The translations under genes and the position numbers were made by a program. The notes below the pieces were generated by a model. It had not been told where the DNA came from. It was given only the letters and a program-made list of their open reading frames with translations, and did not search any database. This document shows, piece after piece, positions 1 through 11,441 of a DNA stretch of 64,000 bases (position 1 is its first letter; every line of letters starts with the position of its first letter). The DNA comes from Methylotenera sp. (GTDB taxonomy: Bacteria; Pseudomonadota; Gammaproteobacteria; Burkholderiales; Methylophilaceae): positions 505,290 through 569,289 of the forward strand of contig NZ_JAQSCU010000010.1 in NCBI RefSeq assembly GCF_029945535.1. The letters run 5' to 3'.

Positions 1-446
1 AATGTTATTAATCAATACGATTTGTTAAATATTTTGCTATTAAACACGTAATGATAAATGTGCGCTTGTTTTATTTGTAAACATAATCGCACATTATCGA
101 ACATGTTGCAAAATGTTTTTTCACTAAAATTTAATATATTTTAATAAATATTAAATTAATTCATTAAATCAGTAGGTTGTGAATTGGATTTAAACTGTGA
201 TTTGAATAGTGAAATATTTTGTAATTTGTTGACAATGAAGTGTAAATGGCTTGTTTCATCAAACATTCATGACAATTGACCATAAGCTGACAGGCATAAA
301 CAGCAGTCATTATGTGTGGCTGTTAGTTTAAGAGAGCTATTTATTGCAGGGGAGGGAGAGCAGAAAGATTAGATTTGATGCTCAGTAAAAACAAGCAATT
401 TGAAGCCATTTTTCATGGCTTCATGGATTAATGTATAAATTTAGAG
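1..446. other. AT-rich intergenic stretch at window edge
   Basis: I see no convincing coding sequence on either strand in this very AT-rich stretch. The only structure I can point to is the hairpin at 402-422. A neighbouring gene outside the window may use part of it as a promoter region. Confidence 0.5.
402..422 (-). terminator. hairpin, possible terminator of the DUF3149 gene
   Basis: Arms GAAGCCAT (402-409) and ATGGCTTC (415-422) pair perfectly around a 5-nt loop. Read on the minus strand it lies about 25 bases past the stop codon of the 447-593 gene and is followed by a T-rich stretch. The T-run is not immediately adjacent, so termination strength is uncertain. Confidence 0.4.
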
Positions 447-593
447 TTATTTCTCAGCAGCTTTTTTTGAGTCTTCATCAATATGACGTTTGAAATACAA
501 GGCAAACCAAACGCACATTCCTAAAATGAAGACAATAACAGCAAGGCTTTGTAGACCATAATCGGTAGAAAAAAGATTGATAAGCAATTGCAT
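447..593 (-). CDS. DUF3149 family membrane micro-protein
   Basis: A 48-residue protein of the DUF3149 type. It has a short N-terminal amphipathic stretch with the family-like pattern LFSTDYGLQSLAVI, one predicted membrane segment (about residues 11-32) and a charged C-terminal tail (KRHIDEDSKKAAEK). I chose the internal ATG at 593 rather than the upstream start at 692. An AAAGGG Shine-Dalgarno sequence precedes it at suitable spacing, and the upstream extension does not resemble the family. Function is unknown; a role in the inner membrane is inferred from the single hydrophobic helix. It stands apart from the next minus-strand gene by about 170 bases. Confidence 0.8.
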   Translation of the reverse strand: MQLLINLFSTDYGLQSLAVIVFILGMCVWFALYFKRHIDEDSKKAAEK

Positions 594-760
594 GATGAAT
601 ACCCTTTCGGCTGAAATTAACAAAGCTATATTGATTAGCTTCTTGTTGTTAATATGCGCCTTAAGGGTTTTACTTACATTGATGCAGGTCAAATGGCATT
701 AATATTAATAAGGCTATTTGCTGAGTGAATTTAATACGTAATAAATTAATCGATTTTTGC

Positions 761-1171
761 TTAAGTATCACGACCCAGCACGCGATTATTAGCTTTGTGT
801 GATTCAATGATGTTTTTGGCGATTAAGGGTAAAACGCCAACAAATATTAGAATGAAAGCTAGCGCTACTACCCCAACAATACTTTTAGGAATGAGTCGCA
901 GCCAGTGCACGTATTCCTGTTGGTTTGGAATCATATCTAACATGCGTATGCAGCCAATGGCATAACCGAGCAGCATGGCCCAAGCGGTATCAGTAATACG
1001 CGATTGCTCAAGCCATAAACCAGCCAAGTATATTAGCCAGAAAATCCCTAGCAATATAGCTAGCCACTCAATGCCACCGTCCTTAAATGCGATAGCATGG
1101 GCAACAAAAGATAAAAACCAAATCACAACGAGCCAGATTACCCAGAGCGTTGTGATCAGTCCTTTGGGCAT
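761..1171 (-). CDS. small integral membrane protein, function unknown
   Basis: A 136-residue hydrophobic protein with about four predicted membrane segments, around residues 5-28, 33-53, 62-77 and 96-118, and a polar C-terminus. I do not recognise a family. It begins one base after the stop codon of the upstream ABC-F gene on the same strand, so it is probably co-transcribed with it and may be translationally coupled. Nothing visible indicates a substrate or enzymatic motif. Confidence 0.7.
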   Translation of the reverse strand: MPKGLITTLWVIWLVVIWFLSFVAHAIAFKDGGIEWLAILLGIFWLIYLAGLWLEQSRITDTAWAMLLGYAIGCIRMLDMIPNQQEYVHWLRLIPKSIVGVVALAFILIFVGVLPLIAKNIIESHKANNRVLGRDT

Positions 1172-1172
1172 T

Positions 1173-2768
1173 TTATTCTACACCTTGGCTCGCTAAGTAA
1201 TCTTCGTAATTACCAGTAAAGTCTACAATGCCATCTGCTTTAATTTCAATGATGCGCGTAGCGATTGAGCTTACAAACTCACGGTCATGGCTTACAAAGA
1301 ATAGGGTGCCTTTGTATTTATCCAAAGCTGTGTTGAGCGCCTCGATAGACTCCATGTCCATATGGTTGGTCGGCTCATCCATCAGCATGACGTTGGTTCT
1401 AGCGAGCATCATTTTGCCGTAAAGCATACGGCCTTTTTCACCACCAGATAACACTTTGACTGATTTTTTAGTATCATCGCCACCAAATAGCAGACGACCT
1501 AACATGCTGCGAACAACTTGATCATCGTCGCCAGCTTGTCTGAATTTAGTCATCCACTCAAATAAGTCTTCGCCATCTTCAAATTCGTATTCGTGATCTT
1601 GTGCAAAGTAGCCGATGTTTGCTTTCTCTGCCCATTTTACTTCACCAAATTTAGGCTGCAAATCACCTGCTAAGCAGCGCAAGAACGTCGTTTTACCAAT
1701 ACCATTCTCACCAATAATGGCCACTTTTTCACCCGCTTCAAACATCATATCCACATCGTTAAAGAGTGGTTTGTCAAAGCTGTGGCTGAGTTTTTTCAAC
1801 TCAACTGCATTGCGATAAAGCTTTTCGCGCTCATCGTATTCAAAACGAATAAATGGATATTGGCGGCTTGAAGGCTTAAATTCTTCAATTTTAATCTTAT
1901 CGATTTTCTTAGCGCGGCTAGTAGCTTGCTTGGCTTTAGAGGCATTGGCAGAGAAGCGGCGCACGAAGTCTTGTAAATCTGCGACCATCTGTTTAGCTTT
2001 GTCATTGTCTTTGGCGGCTTGCGCACGCGCCGCAGTGCTGGCTTCCATGTAATCATCATAATTACCTGGATACATAGATATTTTGCCGTAGTCCATGTCG
2101 CAAGTATGCGTACATACTTGGTTTAAAAAGTGACGGTCATGCGAAATAATGACCATGGTACAGTCACGATTGTTCAACACATCTTCTAACCAGCGAATCG
2201 TATTAATGTCCAAGTTGTTGGTTGGCTCATCTAGTAGCAAAATATCTGGGTTAGAAAACAGTGCTTGTACAAGCAGTACACGTAATTTCCAACCTGGCGC
2301 AACGGAGCTCATTAAACCATTGTGTTGCTCAATAGGAATACCCACAGCCATTAGCAATTCACCAGCACGTGCTTCTGCCGTGTAGCCATCGAACTCTGCA
2401 AAGACGCCTTCTAGTTCAGCTGCACGCATGTAGTCATCTTCAGTTGCTTCTAGGTTTGCGTAGATGGCATTTTTTTCTACATTGGCATTCCACATTTGCT
2501 CATGCCCCATCATCACGACATCAAGTACGCGCTGATCTTCGTAAGCAAATTGGTCTTGCTTCAAAAACGCCATGCGTTCATGGCTATCGATTGAAATATT
2601 ACCAGCACTAGGTGTTAAAACGCCAGCCAGCACTTTCATATAGGTTGATTTTCCGCAACCATTAGCACCAATTAAGCCATAGCGGTTGTTGTCGCCAAAT
2701 TTAACGGAAACGTTTTCAAAAAGCGGCTTTGCGCCAAATTGCACGGTAATATTGTTGCTAATTAACAC
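1173..2768 (-). CDS. ybiT: ABC-F family ATPase, YbiT type
   Basis: The 531-residue length matches E. coli YbiT (about 530). ABC-F proteins have two ABC ATPase domains and no membrane part; characterised members act on the ribosome E site as translation factors. The first Walker A is GANGCGKST at residues 34-42 and its Walker B is [12 protein letters not shown]. The first signature region is the degenerate [14 protein letters not shown] that is characteristic of the YbiT subgroup. A charged linker rich in Lys and Arg separates the domains. The second domain carries [21 protein letters not shown] and [12 protein letters not shown]. It is followed one base later by a membrane-protein gene. Confidence 0.93.
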   Translation of the reverse strand: MLISNNITVQFGAKPLFENVSVKFGDNNRYGLIGANGCGKSTYMKVLAGVLTPSAGNISIDSHERMAFLKQDQFAYEDQRVLDVVMMGHEQMWNANVEKNAIYANLEATEDDYMRAAELEGVFAEFDGYTAEARAGELLMAVGIPIEQHNGLMSSVAPGWKLRVLLVQALFSNPDILLLDEPTNNLDINTIRWLEDVLNNRDCTMVIISHDRHFLNQVCTHTCDMDYGKISMYPGNYDDYMEASTAARAQAAKDNDKAKQMVADLQDFVRRFSANASKAKQATSRAKKIDKIKIEEFKPSSRQYPFIRFEYDEREKLYRNAVELKKLSHSFDKPLFNDVDMMFEAGEKVAIIGENGIGKTTFLRCLAGDLQPKFGEVKWAEKANIGYFAQDHEYEFEDGEDLFEWMTKFRQAGDDDQVVRSMLGRLLFGGDDTKKSVKVLSGGEKGRMLYGKMMLARTNVMLMDEPTNHMDMESIEALNTALDKYKGTLFFVSHDREFVSSIATRIIEIKADGIVDFTGNYEDYLASQGVE

Positions 2769-2826
2769 GGTTAAATCCTTAAGTGTATTTCTTAAAAGTA
2801 TAGTTTTCTAAATTAATTTTTCTAAA

Positions 2827-3429
2827 CTAAAATGTATTGCTAATCACGACTTCATTCATGGCGAGTTGGCCGCTACGTGGCTGCGCTTCTTTTAACGCTT
2901 TACCGACTACCACAAACATTGCTGGTGTGTGGTCCGCAGGCAGATTAAGCAACTTGCTGACTGCATCAAAGTCAAAACCGTCCATAGGGCAGGTGTCATA
3001 ACCCATTTCTTTTGCTGCCAACATAATCGTCATCGCAGCCATGCCGCAAGAACGCATGCCTTCATCACGCTGAAGTTGGTCGTTATTTGCGTAATAATGA
3101 CCAATCATAGGTACTAGAATATCAGAAGCGGCTTTAGGTGCATTTTTCCAGTAACGCTCAGGTTGCTTTTCCCACGCTTTTAAATCTGCGGTAAGCACAA
3201 TCAGTAATGATGCTTCTTCAACCTGTGCTTGATTCCAACTCACCGCACGTATTTGATGGCGCAATACAGCATCTGTGACCAATACAAAACGCCAGTTTTG
3301 AATATTAAACGCTGTAGGTGACAGCATGGCTAAAGACATTAACTGATCAATTTCAGTTTGCGTCATTTTATGGTGCGGGTCAAAACTCTTGACTGAGCGA
3401 CGTGTTTCAATCGCGGTATTCACGTTCAT
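2827..3429 (-). CDS. nitroreductase family protein
   Basis: A 200-residue flavin-dependent nitroreductase-fold protein. Family hallmarks are the N-terminal TAIETRRSVKSFDP, the SPTAFNIQNWRFVLV segment around the FMN-binding region, and a C-terminal GYDTCPMDGFDFDAV block. Such enzymes reduce nitro compounds or quinones with NAD(P)H; the physiological substrate cannot be read from sequence. It lies about 25 bases upstream of nothing obvious and downstream of the greB-like gene on the same strand, so a shared transcript is possible. A second, more distant nitroreductase lies at 25998-26723. Confidence 0.88.
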   Translation of the reverse strand: MNVNTAIETRRSVKSFDPHHKMTQTEIDQLMSLAMLSPTAFNIQNWRFVLVTDAVLRHQIRAVSWNQAQVEEASLLIVLTADLKAWEKQPERYWKNAPKAASDILVPMIGHYYANNDQLQRDEGMRSCGMAAMTIMLAAKEMGYDTCPMDGFDFDAVSKLLNLPADHTPAMFVVVGKALKEAQPRSGQLAMNEVVISNTF

Positions 3430-3453
3430 TTAATATTCTTTCTTTAAAGAGAT

Positions 3454-3951
3454 TTAGTAATTAATGGCCAAAATCTCTAGATTTAAATTGCCAGCAGGGC
3501 GTTGCCAACTCACAGTTTCACCAACTTTGTGCCCAATTAATGCCTTTGCAATCGGCGAAACCCAGCTAACTTTATTTAATGTGATGTCAGCTTCATCTTC
3601 ACCCACTATAGTGAATTGATGAGGCTTACCTTCTTCATCTTCAACATTGACCGTGGCGCCAAATAAAACCGTATCTTTAGGTTGCGTAGTTGGGTCGATT
3701 AAAATTACATTTTCCAAGCGTGTTTCTAAGTAACGCAAATCTCGTCTTAAAGGCGCCAAGGTTTGTTGTGTGGCAGGGTCGTCTTTACTTGGTAACAGCG
3801 CTTGTTGCTGCTGTTCTAAAACTGTAGCTTGAGTTTGCAACTGTGCTAAGCCAAATGGTGTGACATAGTTAGGGAACTCACTTACCCGACGTTCAGGTAA
3901 GTCGGTGCCAGCTCTTTCTACATCATCTTCTTTGACAAAGCCGCGACTCAC
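3454..3951 (-). CDS. greB: transcription elongation factor of the GreA/GreB family
   Basis: A 165-residue Gre factor. The N-terminal half is a Gln-rich coiled coil (about residues 30-75). The C-terminal half is the FKBP-like domain, with LFGATVNVEDEEGKPHQFTI, a VGEDEAD motif and SWVSPIAKALIGHKVGE. Gre factors rescue backtracked RNA polymerase by stimulating transcript cleavage. I use the GTG at 3951. It begins just past the guaA stop codon (TAA at 3955-3953), with GGGA upstream as ribosome site; the overlapping ATG at 3953 runs straight into a stop. Length and sequence fit GreB better than GreA, but assignment within the family is by eye. Confidence 0.85.
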   Translation of the reverse strand: MSRGFVKEDDVERAGTDLPERRVSEFPNYVTPFGLAQLQTQATVLEQQQQALLPSKDDPATQQTLAPLRRDLRYLETRLENVILIDPTTQPKDTVLFGATVNVEDEEGKPHQFTIVGEDEADITLNKVSWVSPIAKALIGHKVGETVSWQRPAGNLNLEILAINY

Positions 3952-3952
3952 A

Positions 3953-5557
3953 TTATTCCCATTCGATCGTCGCTGGTGGTTTCCCAGAAACGTCGTATAC
4001 CACGCGGTTGATACCACGTACTTCATTAATGATACGGTTTGAAACGCGGCCTAAAAGTGAGTAGGGCAACTCCGCCCAGTTTGCTGTCATAAAGTCACTG
4101 GTGACAACTGCACGCAAGGCTACAACGTAGTCATAAGTGCGGCCATCGCCCATTACACCTACAGATTTTACTGGTAAGAACACAGTAAAAGCCTGACTGG
4201 TCAATTCATACCAAGTCTTGCCGGTAGCTTCGTCTTTGGTATTGCGTAGCTCTTCGATAAAAATCGCATCGGCACGACGGAGTAAATCCGCAAAGTCTTT
4301 TTTGATTTCACCTAAAATACGTACACCTAAACCTGGCCCTGGGAACGGATGGCGATACACCATATCAGCAGGCAAACCTAGTGCCACGCCAAGTTCACGT
4401 ACTTCATCTTTAAATAAATCACGTAGCGGCTCTAATAATTTTAAGCCTAATTGCTCAGGCAAACCACCCACGTTGTGATGGCTTTTAATTGACACCGCTT
4501 TTTTAGATTTCGCACCGCCAGATTCGATGACGTCCGGATAAATCGTACCTTGTGCTAGAAATGTAGCACCCTTATGTCCGCCAGTGCCGGCTTTGAGCTT
4601 AGCTGCTTCGTTTTTAAATACCTCGACAAACTCACGACCAATGATTTTACGTTTAGCTTCTGGATCGCTCACGCCAGTTAAGTGACCCATGAATTGATCT
4701 GTTGCGTCTACGCGAATCACATTCACATGTAAGCGACCTGCAAACATCTCCATCACCAAATCACCTTCATTCAGGCGAAGTAGACCGTGGTCAACGAACA
4801 CGCAAGTAAGCTGGTCGCCAATCGCACGGTGAATCAAGGCTGCGGCTACACTAGAATCCACACCGCCAGATAAGCCAAGAATGACTTCTTCATCACCGAC
4901 TTGCGCTTTTATTTTAGCGACAGCTTCAGCAATGTAATCACCCATAATCCAGTCAGGTTTAACGCCACAAATATCTAACACAAAGCGGTTAAGCATGGCT
5001 TGACCTTGCTTGGTATGTGTGACTTCTGGGTGAAATTGTACTGCGTAGAATTTACGCGTCTCATCTGCCATGGCTGCAATTGGCGTAGTATCGTTACTGG
5101 CAATTACTTTAAAGCCAGCAGGTATTTCAGTCACTTTATCACCGTGGCTCATCCATACGTCGATGAAGCCATGACCTTCAGCATTAGTGCTATCTTGAAT
5201 ATCGCGGAATAGGGCAGAGTGACCGCGTGCGCGTACCTGAGCGTAACCAAATTCACGTTTATGACCAGCTTCAACTTTACCGCCAAGTTGCTGCGCCATG
5301 GTTTGCATGCCGTAACAAATGCCTAATACAGGCACGCCAAGCTCAAATACCGCTTGCGGAGCGCTATCAGATTCCTCTTCGTAAGCACTGGCATGGCTTC
5401 CCGAAAGGATAATGCCATCGGCGCCAAAGTTACGCACAAACTCATCTGATACTTCGCATGAGTGAATTTCGCAATATACATGCGCTTCACGCACACGGCG
5501 CGCGATAAGTTGAGTGACTTGAGAGCCGAAATCTAGAATAAGGATTTTTGAGTGCAT
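3953..5557 (-). CDS. guaA: GMP synthase (glutamine-hydrolysing)
   Basis: The 534-residue enzyme converts XMP, ATP and glutamine to GMP. The N-terminal class I glutaminase has the nucleophile Cys81 in [12 protein letters not shown], and the His and Glu of its triad lie in [10 protein letters not shown]. The ATP-pyrophosphatase domain follows, with P-loop [15 protein letters not shown]. The C-terminal dimerisation domain ends in the typical KPPATIEWE. It follows guaB on the same strand but is separated from it by a strong hairpin terminator, and it is nearly contiguous with the Gre factor gene downstream. Confidence 0.97.
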   Translation of the reverse strand: MHSKILILDFGSQVTQLIARRVREAHVYCEIHSCEVSDEFVRNFGADGIILSGSHASAYEEESDSAPQAVFELGVPVLGICYGMQTMAQQLGGKVEAGHKREFGYAQVRARGHSALFRDIQDSTNAEGHGFIDVWMSHGDKVTEIPAGFKVIASNDTTPIAAMADETRKFYAVQFHPEVTHTKQGQAMLNRFVLDICGVKPDWIMGDYIAEAVAKIKAQVGDEEVILGLSGGVDSSVAAALIHRAIGDQLTCVFVDHGLLRLNEGDLVMEMFAGRLHVNVIRVDATDQFMGHLTGVSDPEAKRKIIGREFVEVFKNEAAKLKAGTGGHKGATFLAQGTIYPDVIESGGAKSKKAVSIKSHHNVGGLPEQLGLKLLEPLRDLFKDEVRELGVALGLPADMVYRHPFPGPGLGVRILGEIKKDFADLLRRADAIFIEELRNTKDEATGKTWYELTSQAFTVFLPVKSVGVMGDGRTYDYVVALRAVVTSDFMTANWAELPYSLLGRVSNRIINEVRGINRVVYDVSGKPPATIEWE

Positions 5558-5585
5558 AGCGTGTGTTTAATCGAGAAGGTTAAAA

Positions 5586-5618
5586 AAATACGAGTGGTTA
5601 AAATAACCACTCGTATTT
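5586..5618 (-). terminator. strong hairpin terminator between guaB and guaA
   Basis: A perfect 15-bp stem (5586-5600 with 5604-5618) has a 3-nt loop. On the minus strand it is followed by seven T residues. It should end or attenuate guaB transcription before guaA, implying that guaA has its own promoter or is read through at reduced level. Confidence 0.8.
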
Positions 5619-5631
5619 CATGCAAGGTTGT

Positions 5632-7119
<1,488 letters not shown>

Positions 7120-7244
7120 TTATACAGATTTAAGGTCAAAGGCGCGAGTATTAGCTACAAAAATTCTTAAATTGTTAAATACTGTTAGCGGCATACTCAT
7201 CAGCAGTTAATGCTTGTATCATCAATTTTGAAATATTTTACAAA

Positions 7245-8039
7245 ATGATGACAGTTATGAAAGATAAGCGCCCAAAATTAACAGCACGAGAAATTATTGA
7301 CAGGTTAGCTGTTGATGATAAAACCTCAGAGCCTTATTACAAGCAACTGATTCGTCATATCGTACACTTGATAGATACTGGAGAAATCGCTCATGGACTG
7401 GGTTTGCCATCCGAGAGAGATTTGGCTGATGCGCTCAATTTAAGCCGTACTACGATTAAACGTTGCTATGACGAGCTTAGGCAAACTGGTCTGTTAAGTG
7501 CCAATGGCCGAGGTGGAACATCGGTGAATAAGCCTTTTGCAGCAAGCACCCCATTAGTTCGCTTAAAAGGATTCACTGAAGAAATGTTAGAGATGGGCAA
7601 AACGCCTTCAAGTCGACTTGAAAGCCAAGAGATTGTCTCGGATAGAACAATCGCCTCGATTTTCCAGCGACCTTCTAACGCACCATTTTTACGCTTGGTG
7701 CGTGTTAGGCTGGCAGACGAAGTACCCATGACCCGAGAAGTCGCTTGGTATGATTTAGCTATAGCGCCGAAACTAACTGATTGGGATGCCAAAGGCTCCG
7801 TTTACGCTTTTATACAAGATGTTTGTAAAATCAAGTTAAGCTGGGCAGAGCAATCAATGGAAGCCATGTTAAGTTCAGAAGTTGAAACCAAAACGTTTGG
7901 TTTTGAGGAAAGCGCGCCATGTTTACTCAAAAAGCGACGACTATATTCAGGTGAAAACAAACTCATAGAATATGTTGAAGGGTCGTTTAGAGGTGATGCA
8001 TACGTTCATCATATGAAGCTAGATATTAAGTATGATTAA
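7245..8039 (+). CDS. GntR-family transcriptional regulator with UTRA domain
   Basis: A 264-residue regulator. Residues about 25-95 form a GntR winged helix (LPSERDLADALNLSRTTIKRCYDELRQTGLL). A UTRA ligand-binding domain follows (about residues 110-255). It is of the HutC subfamily type, whose ligands are usually small metabolites. It is transcribed divergently from guaB across about 150 bases, so it could influence guaB, but no operator was identified. Several in-frame ATG codons (7245, 7248, 7257) make the exact start uncertain. Confidence 0.87.
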   Translation: MMTVMKDKRPKLTAREIIDRLAVDDKTSEPYYKQLIRHIVHLIDTGEIAHGLGLPSERDLADALNLSRTTIKRCYDELRQTGLLSANGRGGTSVNKPFAASTPLVRLKGFTEEMLEMGKTPSSRLESQEIVSDRTIASIFQRPSNAPFLRLVRVRLADEVPMTREVAWYDLAIAPKLTDWDAKGSVYAFIQDVCKIKLSWAEQSMEAMLSSEVETKTFGFEESAPCLLKKRRLYSGENKLIEYVEGSFRGDAYVHHMKLDIKYD

Positions 8040-8177
8040 ATATATCCTTTAACCTAATTGAATTTAGTCAATATGCTGCAAATAAAGCTTGCTTGAACGA
8101 ATAACTGGCAATACTATTATTTTAAATTAGTGGTATGTTGAGCTAGATTGCTATGAAGTTACCCAGAAGGATAGGCT

Positions 8178-8708
8178 ATGAGATTACGTATTTTATTATT
8201 ATGTGTTGTTTTATTGCCGACTTTAGCTTCGGCCGAAATCTATAAATGGAAAGATAACAATGGCACAGTTCGCTATAGTGACGTGCCACCACCATCAAAC
8301 GTAAAACAAGAATCTTTGTATGGTAAAAAGATTGCTAAACCTACAGGTTTAGCGCCACTAGCACCGGTTGAGGGGGATATGACGGCTGCAATCAATCGCG
8401 ATAAAGCGGCAACCTCAGCAAAAGATAAAGCCAAAGCTGACGAAAAAGTACCGCCAAGCAAAGAAGAGGCTGCGCAAAAACGCGCTCAAGATGCTGAAAA
8501 ACAAAAGCAGGTTGATGCACAGAAGAAAGCGGAGTCAGACACTAAACAAGCGAATTGTATCGCTGCAAAACAAAACCTAGCGACATTTACTAATGGCGGT
8601 CGAATTGCAAAAACCGATGAAAATGGTAAAAAACAGTATTTAGGTGATGCTGATATTGGTCAAGGCAAAGCAGATGCGCAAAAAGACGTAGAAAAGTATT
8701 GCGATTAA
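8178..8708 (+). CDS. DUF4124 domain exported protein
   Basis: A 176-residue protein. An N-terminal signal peptide (MRLRILLLCVVLLPTLASA) is followed at once by the DUF4124 signature EIYKWKDNNGTVRYSDVPP. After this comes a long Lys/Ala/Glu-rich, probably coiled or disordered middle, and a C-terminal part with two Cys residues. DUF4124 proteins are common in proteobacterial periplasms and have no assigned activity. A good ribosome site (AGAAGGA) lies upstream of the ATG. It is a single gene by spacing. Confidence 0.85.
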   Translation: MRLRILLLCVVLLPTLASAEIYKWKDNNGTVRYSDVPPPSNVKQESLYGKKIAKPTGLAPLAPVEGDMTAAINRDKAATSAKDKAKADEKVPPSKEEAAQKRAQDAEKQKQVDAQKKAESDTKQANCIAAKQNLATFTNGGRIAKTDENGKKQYLGDADIGQGKADAQKDVEKYCD

Positions 8709-8779
8709 ACCTAGAGGCGTATTTTTTTAGCTTCAATTGTCCAATTTAAAAGTTTTATATTAGTAACATGAAGTAGTTG

Positions 8780-9106
8780 TTAAGCTTCAGTCGGTGCATC
8801 TCCACCGCCTTTTTTCATCGCCTTTCCATCAGCAACGCGTTGCTTACGTACTTCTTTTGGGTCGGCAATCAAGGCGCGATAAATCTCTACGCGGTCTAGA
8901 TGGCGCAGAGGTGCATCTAATTTGGTTAGCTTGCCAAAAATACCTACTTTGTTAACAGTTAAATCAATTTCGGGATACTTAGTCATAATGCCCGACGATT
9001 TAATAGCTTGTTCGGCAGTTATGCCCTCAGTTACCTTAATTGGGACTATTACTTGCTCTTTAGGCAAAGCATAAGCGACTTCTACAATTATTTCACTGTT
9101 GGTCAT
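8780..9106 (-). CDS. rnfH: RnfH family protein
   Basis: A 108-residue ubiquitin-like-fold protein of the RnfH (UPF0125) family. It begins IIVEVAYALPKEQVIVPIKV and contains the family hallmark VGIFGKLTKLDAPLRHLDRVEIYRALIADPKEVRK. Function is not settled. In beta- and gammaproteobacteria it is typically encoded next to ratA, as here (40 bases downstream, same strand), close to smpB. That conserved neighbourhood supports the call. Confidence 0.92.
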   Translation of the reverse strand: MTNSEIIVEVAYALPKEQVIVPIKVTEGITAEQAIKSSGIMTKYPEIDLTVNKVGIFGKLTKLDAPLRHLDRVEIYRALIADPKEVRKQRVADGKAMKKGGGDAPTEA

Positions 9107-9146
9107 TTCAATTTTCCATAACTTCTAGCATGTTGACTCTAATAGA

Positions 9147-9581
9147 TTATTTTATATATACGACATCTGCGCGTGCCACAAAGCTATCGACAAAGGTATT
9201 GGCAATATGACTAAATACTGGCGCGATGATTTTTTCTAAAAAGCTATTAGCAAATTCATAGCTGAGCATGAATTCTATTTTGCAAGCATCTTCATTTAAT
9301 TCTATAAAGCGCCATACGCCTTCAAGCTGTTTGAATGGACCATCTTTAAGCTTAATATCCATCGTGCTTGGGTAGGTTTTATGGTTTTCCGTAGTGAATT
9401 TTTGGTGTATGCCATGATAAGCAATGTGCAAAGTGGCAATAGTAGACGACTCATCTTGCTTGATTAAATCCACACCGCCACACCATGGTAAAAACGCAGG
9501 ATACTTGGTCACGTCATCTACCAGCGCATACATGCGGCTTGCAGAATGGTTGATTAGTACTGATTTTTGAACTTGCGCCAT
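9147..9581 (-). CDS. ratA: RatA/Coq10-type START domain protein
   Basis: A 144-residue single START/polyketide-cyclase domain. It has the family pattern SVLINHSASRMYALVDDVTKYPAFLPWCGG near the N-terminus and a C-terminal helix NTFVDSFVARAD. Relatives are annotated as ribosome association toxin RatA or as ubiquinone-binding Coq10-like proteins; sequence alone does not distinguish these roles. It is divergent from smpB and upstream of rnfH. Confidence 0.9.
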   Translation of the reverse strand: MAQVQKSVLINHSASRMYALVDDVTKYPAFLPWCGGVDLIKQDESSTIATLHIAYHGIHQKFTTENHKTYPSTMDIKLKDGPFKQLEGVWRFIELNEDACKIEFMLSYEFANSFLEKIIAPVFSHIANTFVDSFVARADVVYIK

Positions 9582-9729
9582 GGTTTCCTTAGATGATAGT
9601 TTGAATCTACACTTTAAATCCAGACCGTAAATCTTACACTGGTGTTGAAGGCTAACTTGTGTAATCTAACTAGTGCAGAAGTAGAGTAAAATGCTATTTT
9701 AAGTCATTCAACAAGAAATATTAAGTTTT

Positions 9730-10179
9730 ATGAGCATTGCACAAAATAAAAAAGCTTTTTTTGATTACTTTATTGAAGATAAGTACGAGGCAGGCGTTGT
9801 TTTGGAAGGCTGGGAAGTTAAAGCCATTCGCGAAAATCGCGTCAATATTAAGGAAGCCTATGTCATTATTCAACGTGGTGAGATTTACATTATCGGCTGC
9901 CATGTGACACCGCTAGGTGCAGCATCTACACATATTCGCCCTGATGCGATACGTACTCGTAAGTTGTTATTACATAGTGAAGAGATTTTAAAGCTAATCG
10001 CTAAGGTGGAGCGTGCTGGTTACACCATAGTGCCGCTTGATATGCACTTTTCAAAAGGTCGCGTGAAAGTACAAATCGGTCTAGCCAAAGGTAAAAAGCA
10101 GCACGATAAACGTGATACGGAAAAAGAACGTGACTGGGAACGTGAAAAGGGCAGAATTATGCGGGCGCATAATAAATAA
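9730..10179 (+). CDS. smpB: tmRNA-binding protein SmpB
   Basis: A 149-residue SmpB. It shows the OB-fold core [31 protein letters not shown], the conserved [12 protein letters not shown] stretch and the basic C-terminal tail ([23 protein letters not shown]). SmpB delivers tmRNA to stalled ribosomes and its tail reads the empty mRNA channel. Its partner RNA gene ssrA lies 6 kb downstream at 16206. Confidence 0.97.
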   Translation: MSIAQNKKAFFDYFIEDKYEAGVVLEGWEVKAIRENRVNIKEAYVIIQRGEIYIIGCHVTPLGAASTHIRPDAIRTRKLLLHSEEILKLIAKVERAGYTIVPLDMHFSKGRVKVQIGLAKGKKQHDKRDTEKERDWEREKGRIMRAHNK

Positions 10180-10337
10180 GCTTAAATACAGTCAAGATTG
10201 CTAAGTTACTGCATACTGCAGTCATGCTTCTAAATAGCTTAGTTTCAACACTTGATAGCGCCATATTAGCCCCCATGATATAACTGCTGGATTAAATCCA
10301 CACATATTGATTTTTAATAATTGAATTTAAGGTAACC

Positions 10338-11204
10338 ATGAAAAAGTTTTTAACGTTCTTAATGATTGCACTGATGGCCACGAGTTTATTGGCAACGGTG
10401 GCAGAGGCTAAGCGTTTTGGTGGTGGCAGTAGTTTTGGCAAGCAACGGTCTATGCAAAGCCAGCAGCCACGTAAAGCGCAAAATACACAAGATGCGCAAG
10501 CAGCACCAGCCACTAAACCAGCAGGTAATAAATGGATGGGCCCATTAGCAGGCTTGGCCATAGGCGCTGGTTTAATGTCGATGTTCTCAGGCGGAATGGG
10601 TGGCATGGGCGCTGGTTTTAGTACCATTTTAATGGCGTTGCTGGCTGCAGGCGTTGTGATGTTTTTGATTTCAAAATTCAAAAAACCTCAACCAGCCAAT
10701 AACTTTAGCCCTTCCACTGTGATGCAATATGCTGGTGAGTCTGCTTATAACACACAAGACTCGCAGTCACAGGCTCGTAGCAGCGCGTCGGGTTTTGGTG
10801 CAGCTAATTCTGTTAATAGCAATATTCCACCAGATTTTCCTGTAGATAGTTTTATTCGCAGTGCAAAAGCCTCATTTATTCGCTTGCAGGCGGCTAATGA
10901 CAATAAAGATAGTAACGATATTCGTGAATACACCACACCAGAGGTGTTTGCCGAAATTACTATGCAAATGCAGGAGCGTGGCAATGCCGCACAGAAAACA
11001 GAAGTCATTGCCATTCAAGCTGAGTTACTCGAAGTGAATGATGATGCGGTGTTCTCGGTGGCTAGCGTGCGCTTTACTGGTCAGCTTAGTGAAAACGGTG
11101 GCACCCCAGAAAGTATAGATGAAGTGTGGAATATACAAAAACACCTACATGATGAAAATGCTAAATGGTTGCTAGCGGGTATTCAGCAAACAAATCTTCA
11201 ATAA
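10338..11204 (+). CDS. Tim44-like domain membrane protein
   Basis: A 288-residue protein. It has an N-terminal signal sequence (MKKFLTFLMIALMATSLLA), a Gly/Gln-rich low-complexity stretch, a glycine-rich hydrophobic double segment (about residues 70-115), and a C-terminal Tim44-like (NTF2-fold) domain. In that domain, residues about 165-285 include FIRSAKASFIRLQAANDNKD and end in KWLLAGIQQTNLQ. Bacterial members sit in the inner membrane or periplasm with unknown function. A GTAACC-preceded ATG and the hydrophobic N-terminus support the start. A terminator follows at 11245. Confidence 0.88.
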   Translation: MKKFLTFLMIALMATSLLATVAEAKRFGGGSSFGKQRSMQSQQPRKAQNTQDAQAAPATKPAGNKWMGPLAGLAIGAGLMSMFSGGMGGMGAGFSTILMALLAAGVVMFLISKFKKPQPANNFSPSTVMQYAGESAYNTQDSQSQARSSASGFGAANSVNSNIPPDFPVDSFIRSAKASFIRLQAANDNKDSNDIREYTTPEVFAEITMQMQERGNAAQKTEVIAIQAELLEVNDDAVFSVASVRFTGQLSENGGTPESIDEVWNIQKHLHDENAKWLLAGIQQTNLQ

Positions 11205-11244
11205 GCTTGCTTTTAGTAGCATTTAGGATTTTTTCTTCAATATT

Positions 11245-11276
11245 AAGCCTAGTCAGAAATGACTAGGCTTTTTTAT
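11245..11276 (+). terminator. rho-independent terminator
   Basis: An 11-bp stem AAGCCTAGTCA/TGACTAGGCTT with a 4-nt loop is followed by a T-run. It terminates the Tim44-like gene. Confidence 0.9.
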
Positions 11277-11441
11277 TTTGAGGTGTTGCGCATGTGGCTT
11301 GCTAGCGCTAATTTAAAAATAAGAATCCCTATGTTGCCTACCGTACAGAGTGTTTAAGCTTGCAGACGTAACATGCAATCAATTACTCATGCGGTTGAAC
11401 GCAAACGTTATTTAAATTTTTTAAAATAAAGGCAAACTAAT

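Noticed and set aside
10292-10681. Minus-strand 129-codon frame opposite the Tim44-like gene
   Set aside because: Pro/Ala/Cys-rich shadow of a Gly-rich coding stretch; the plus-strand gene has a signal peptide, ribosome site and domain.
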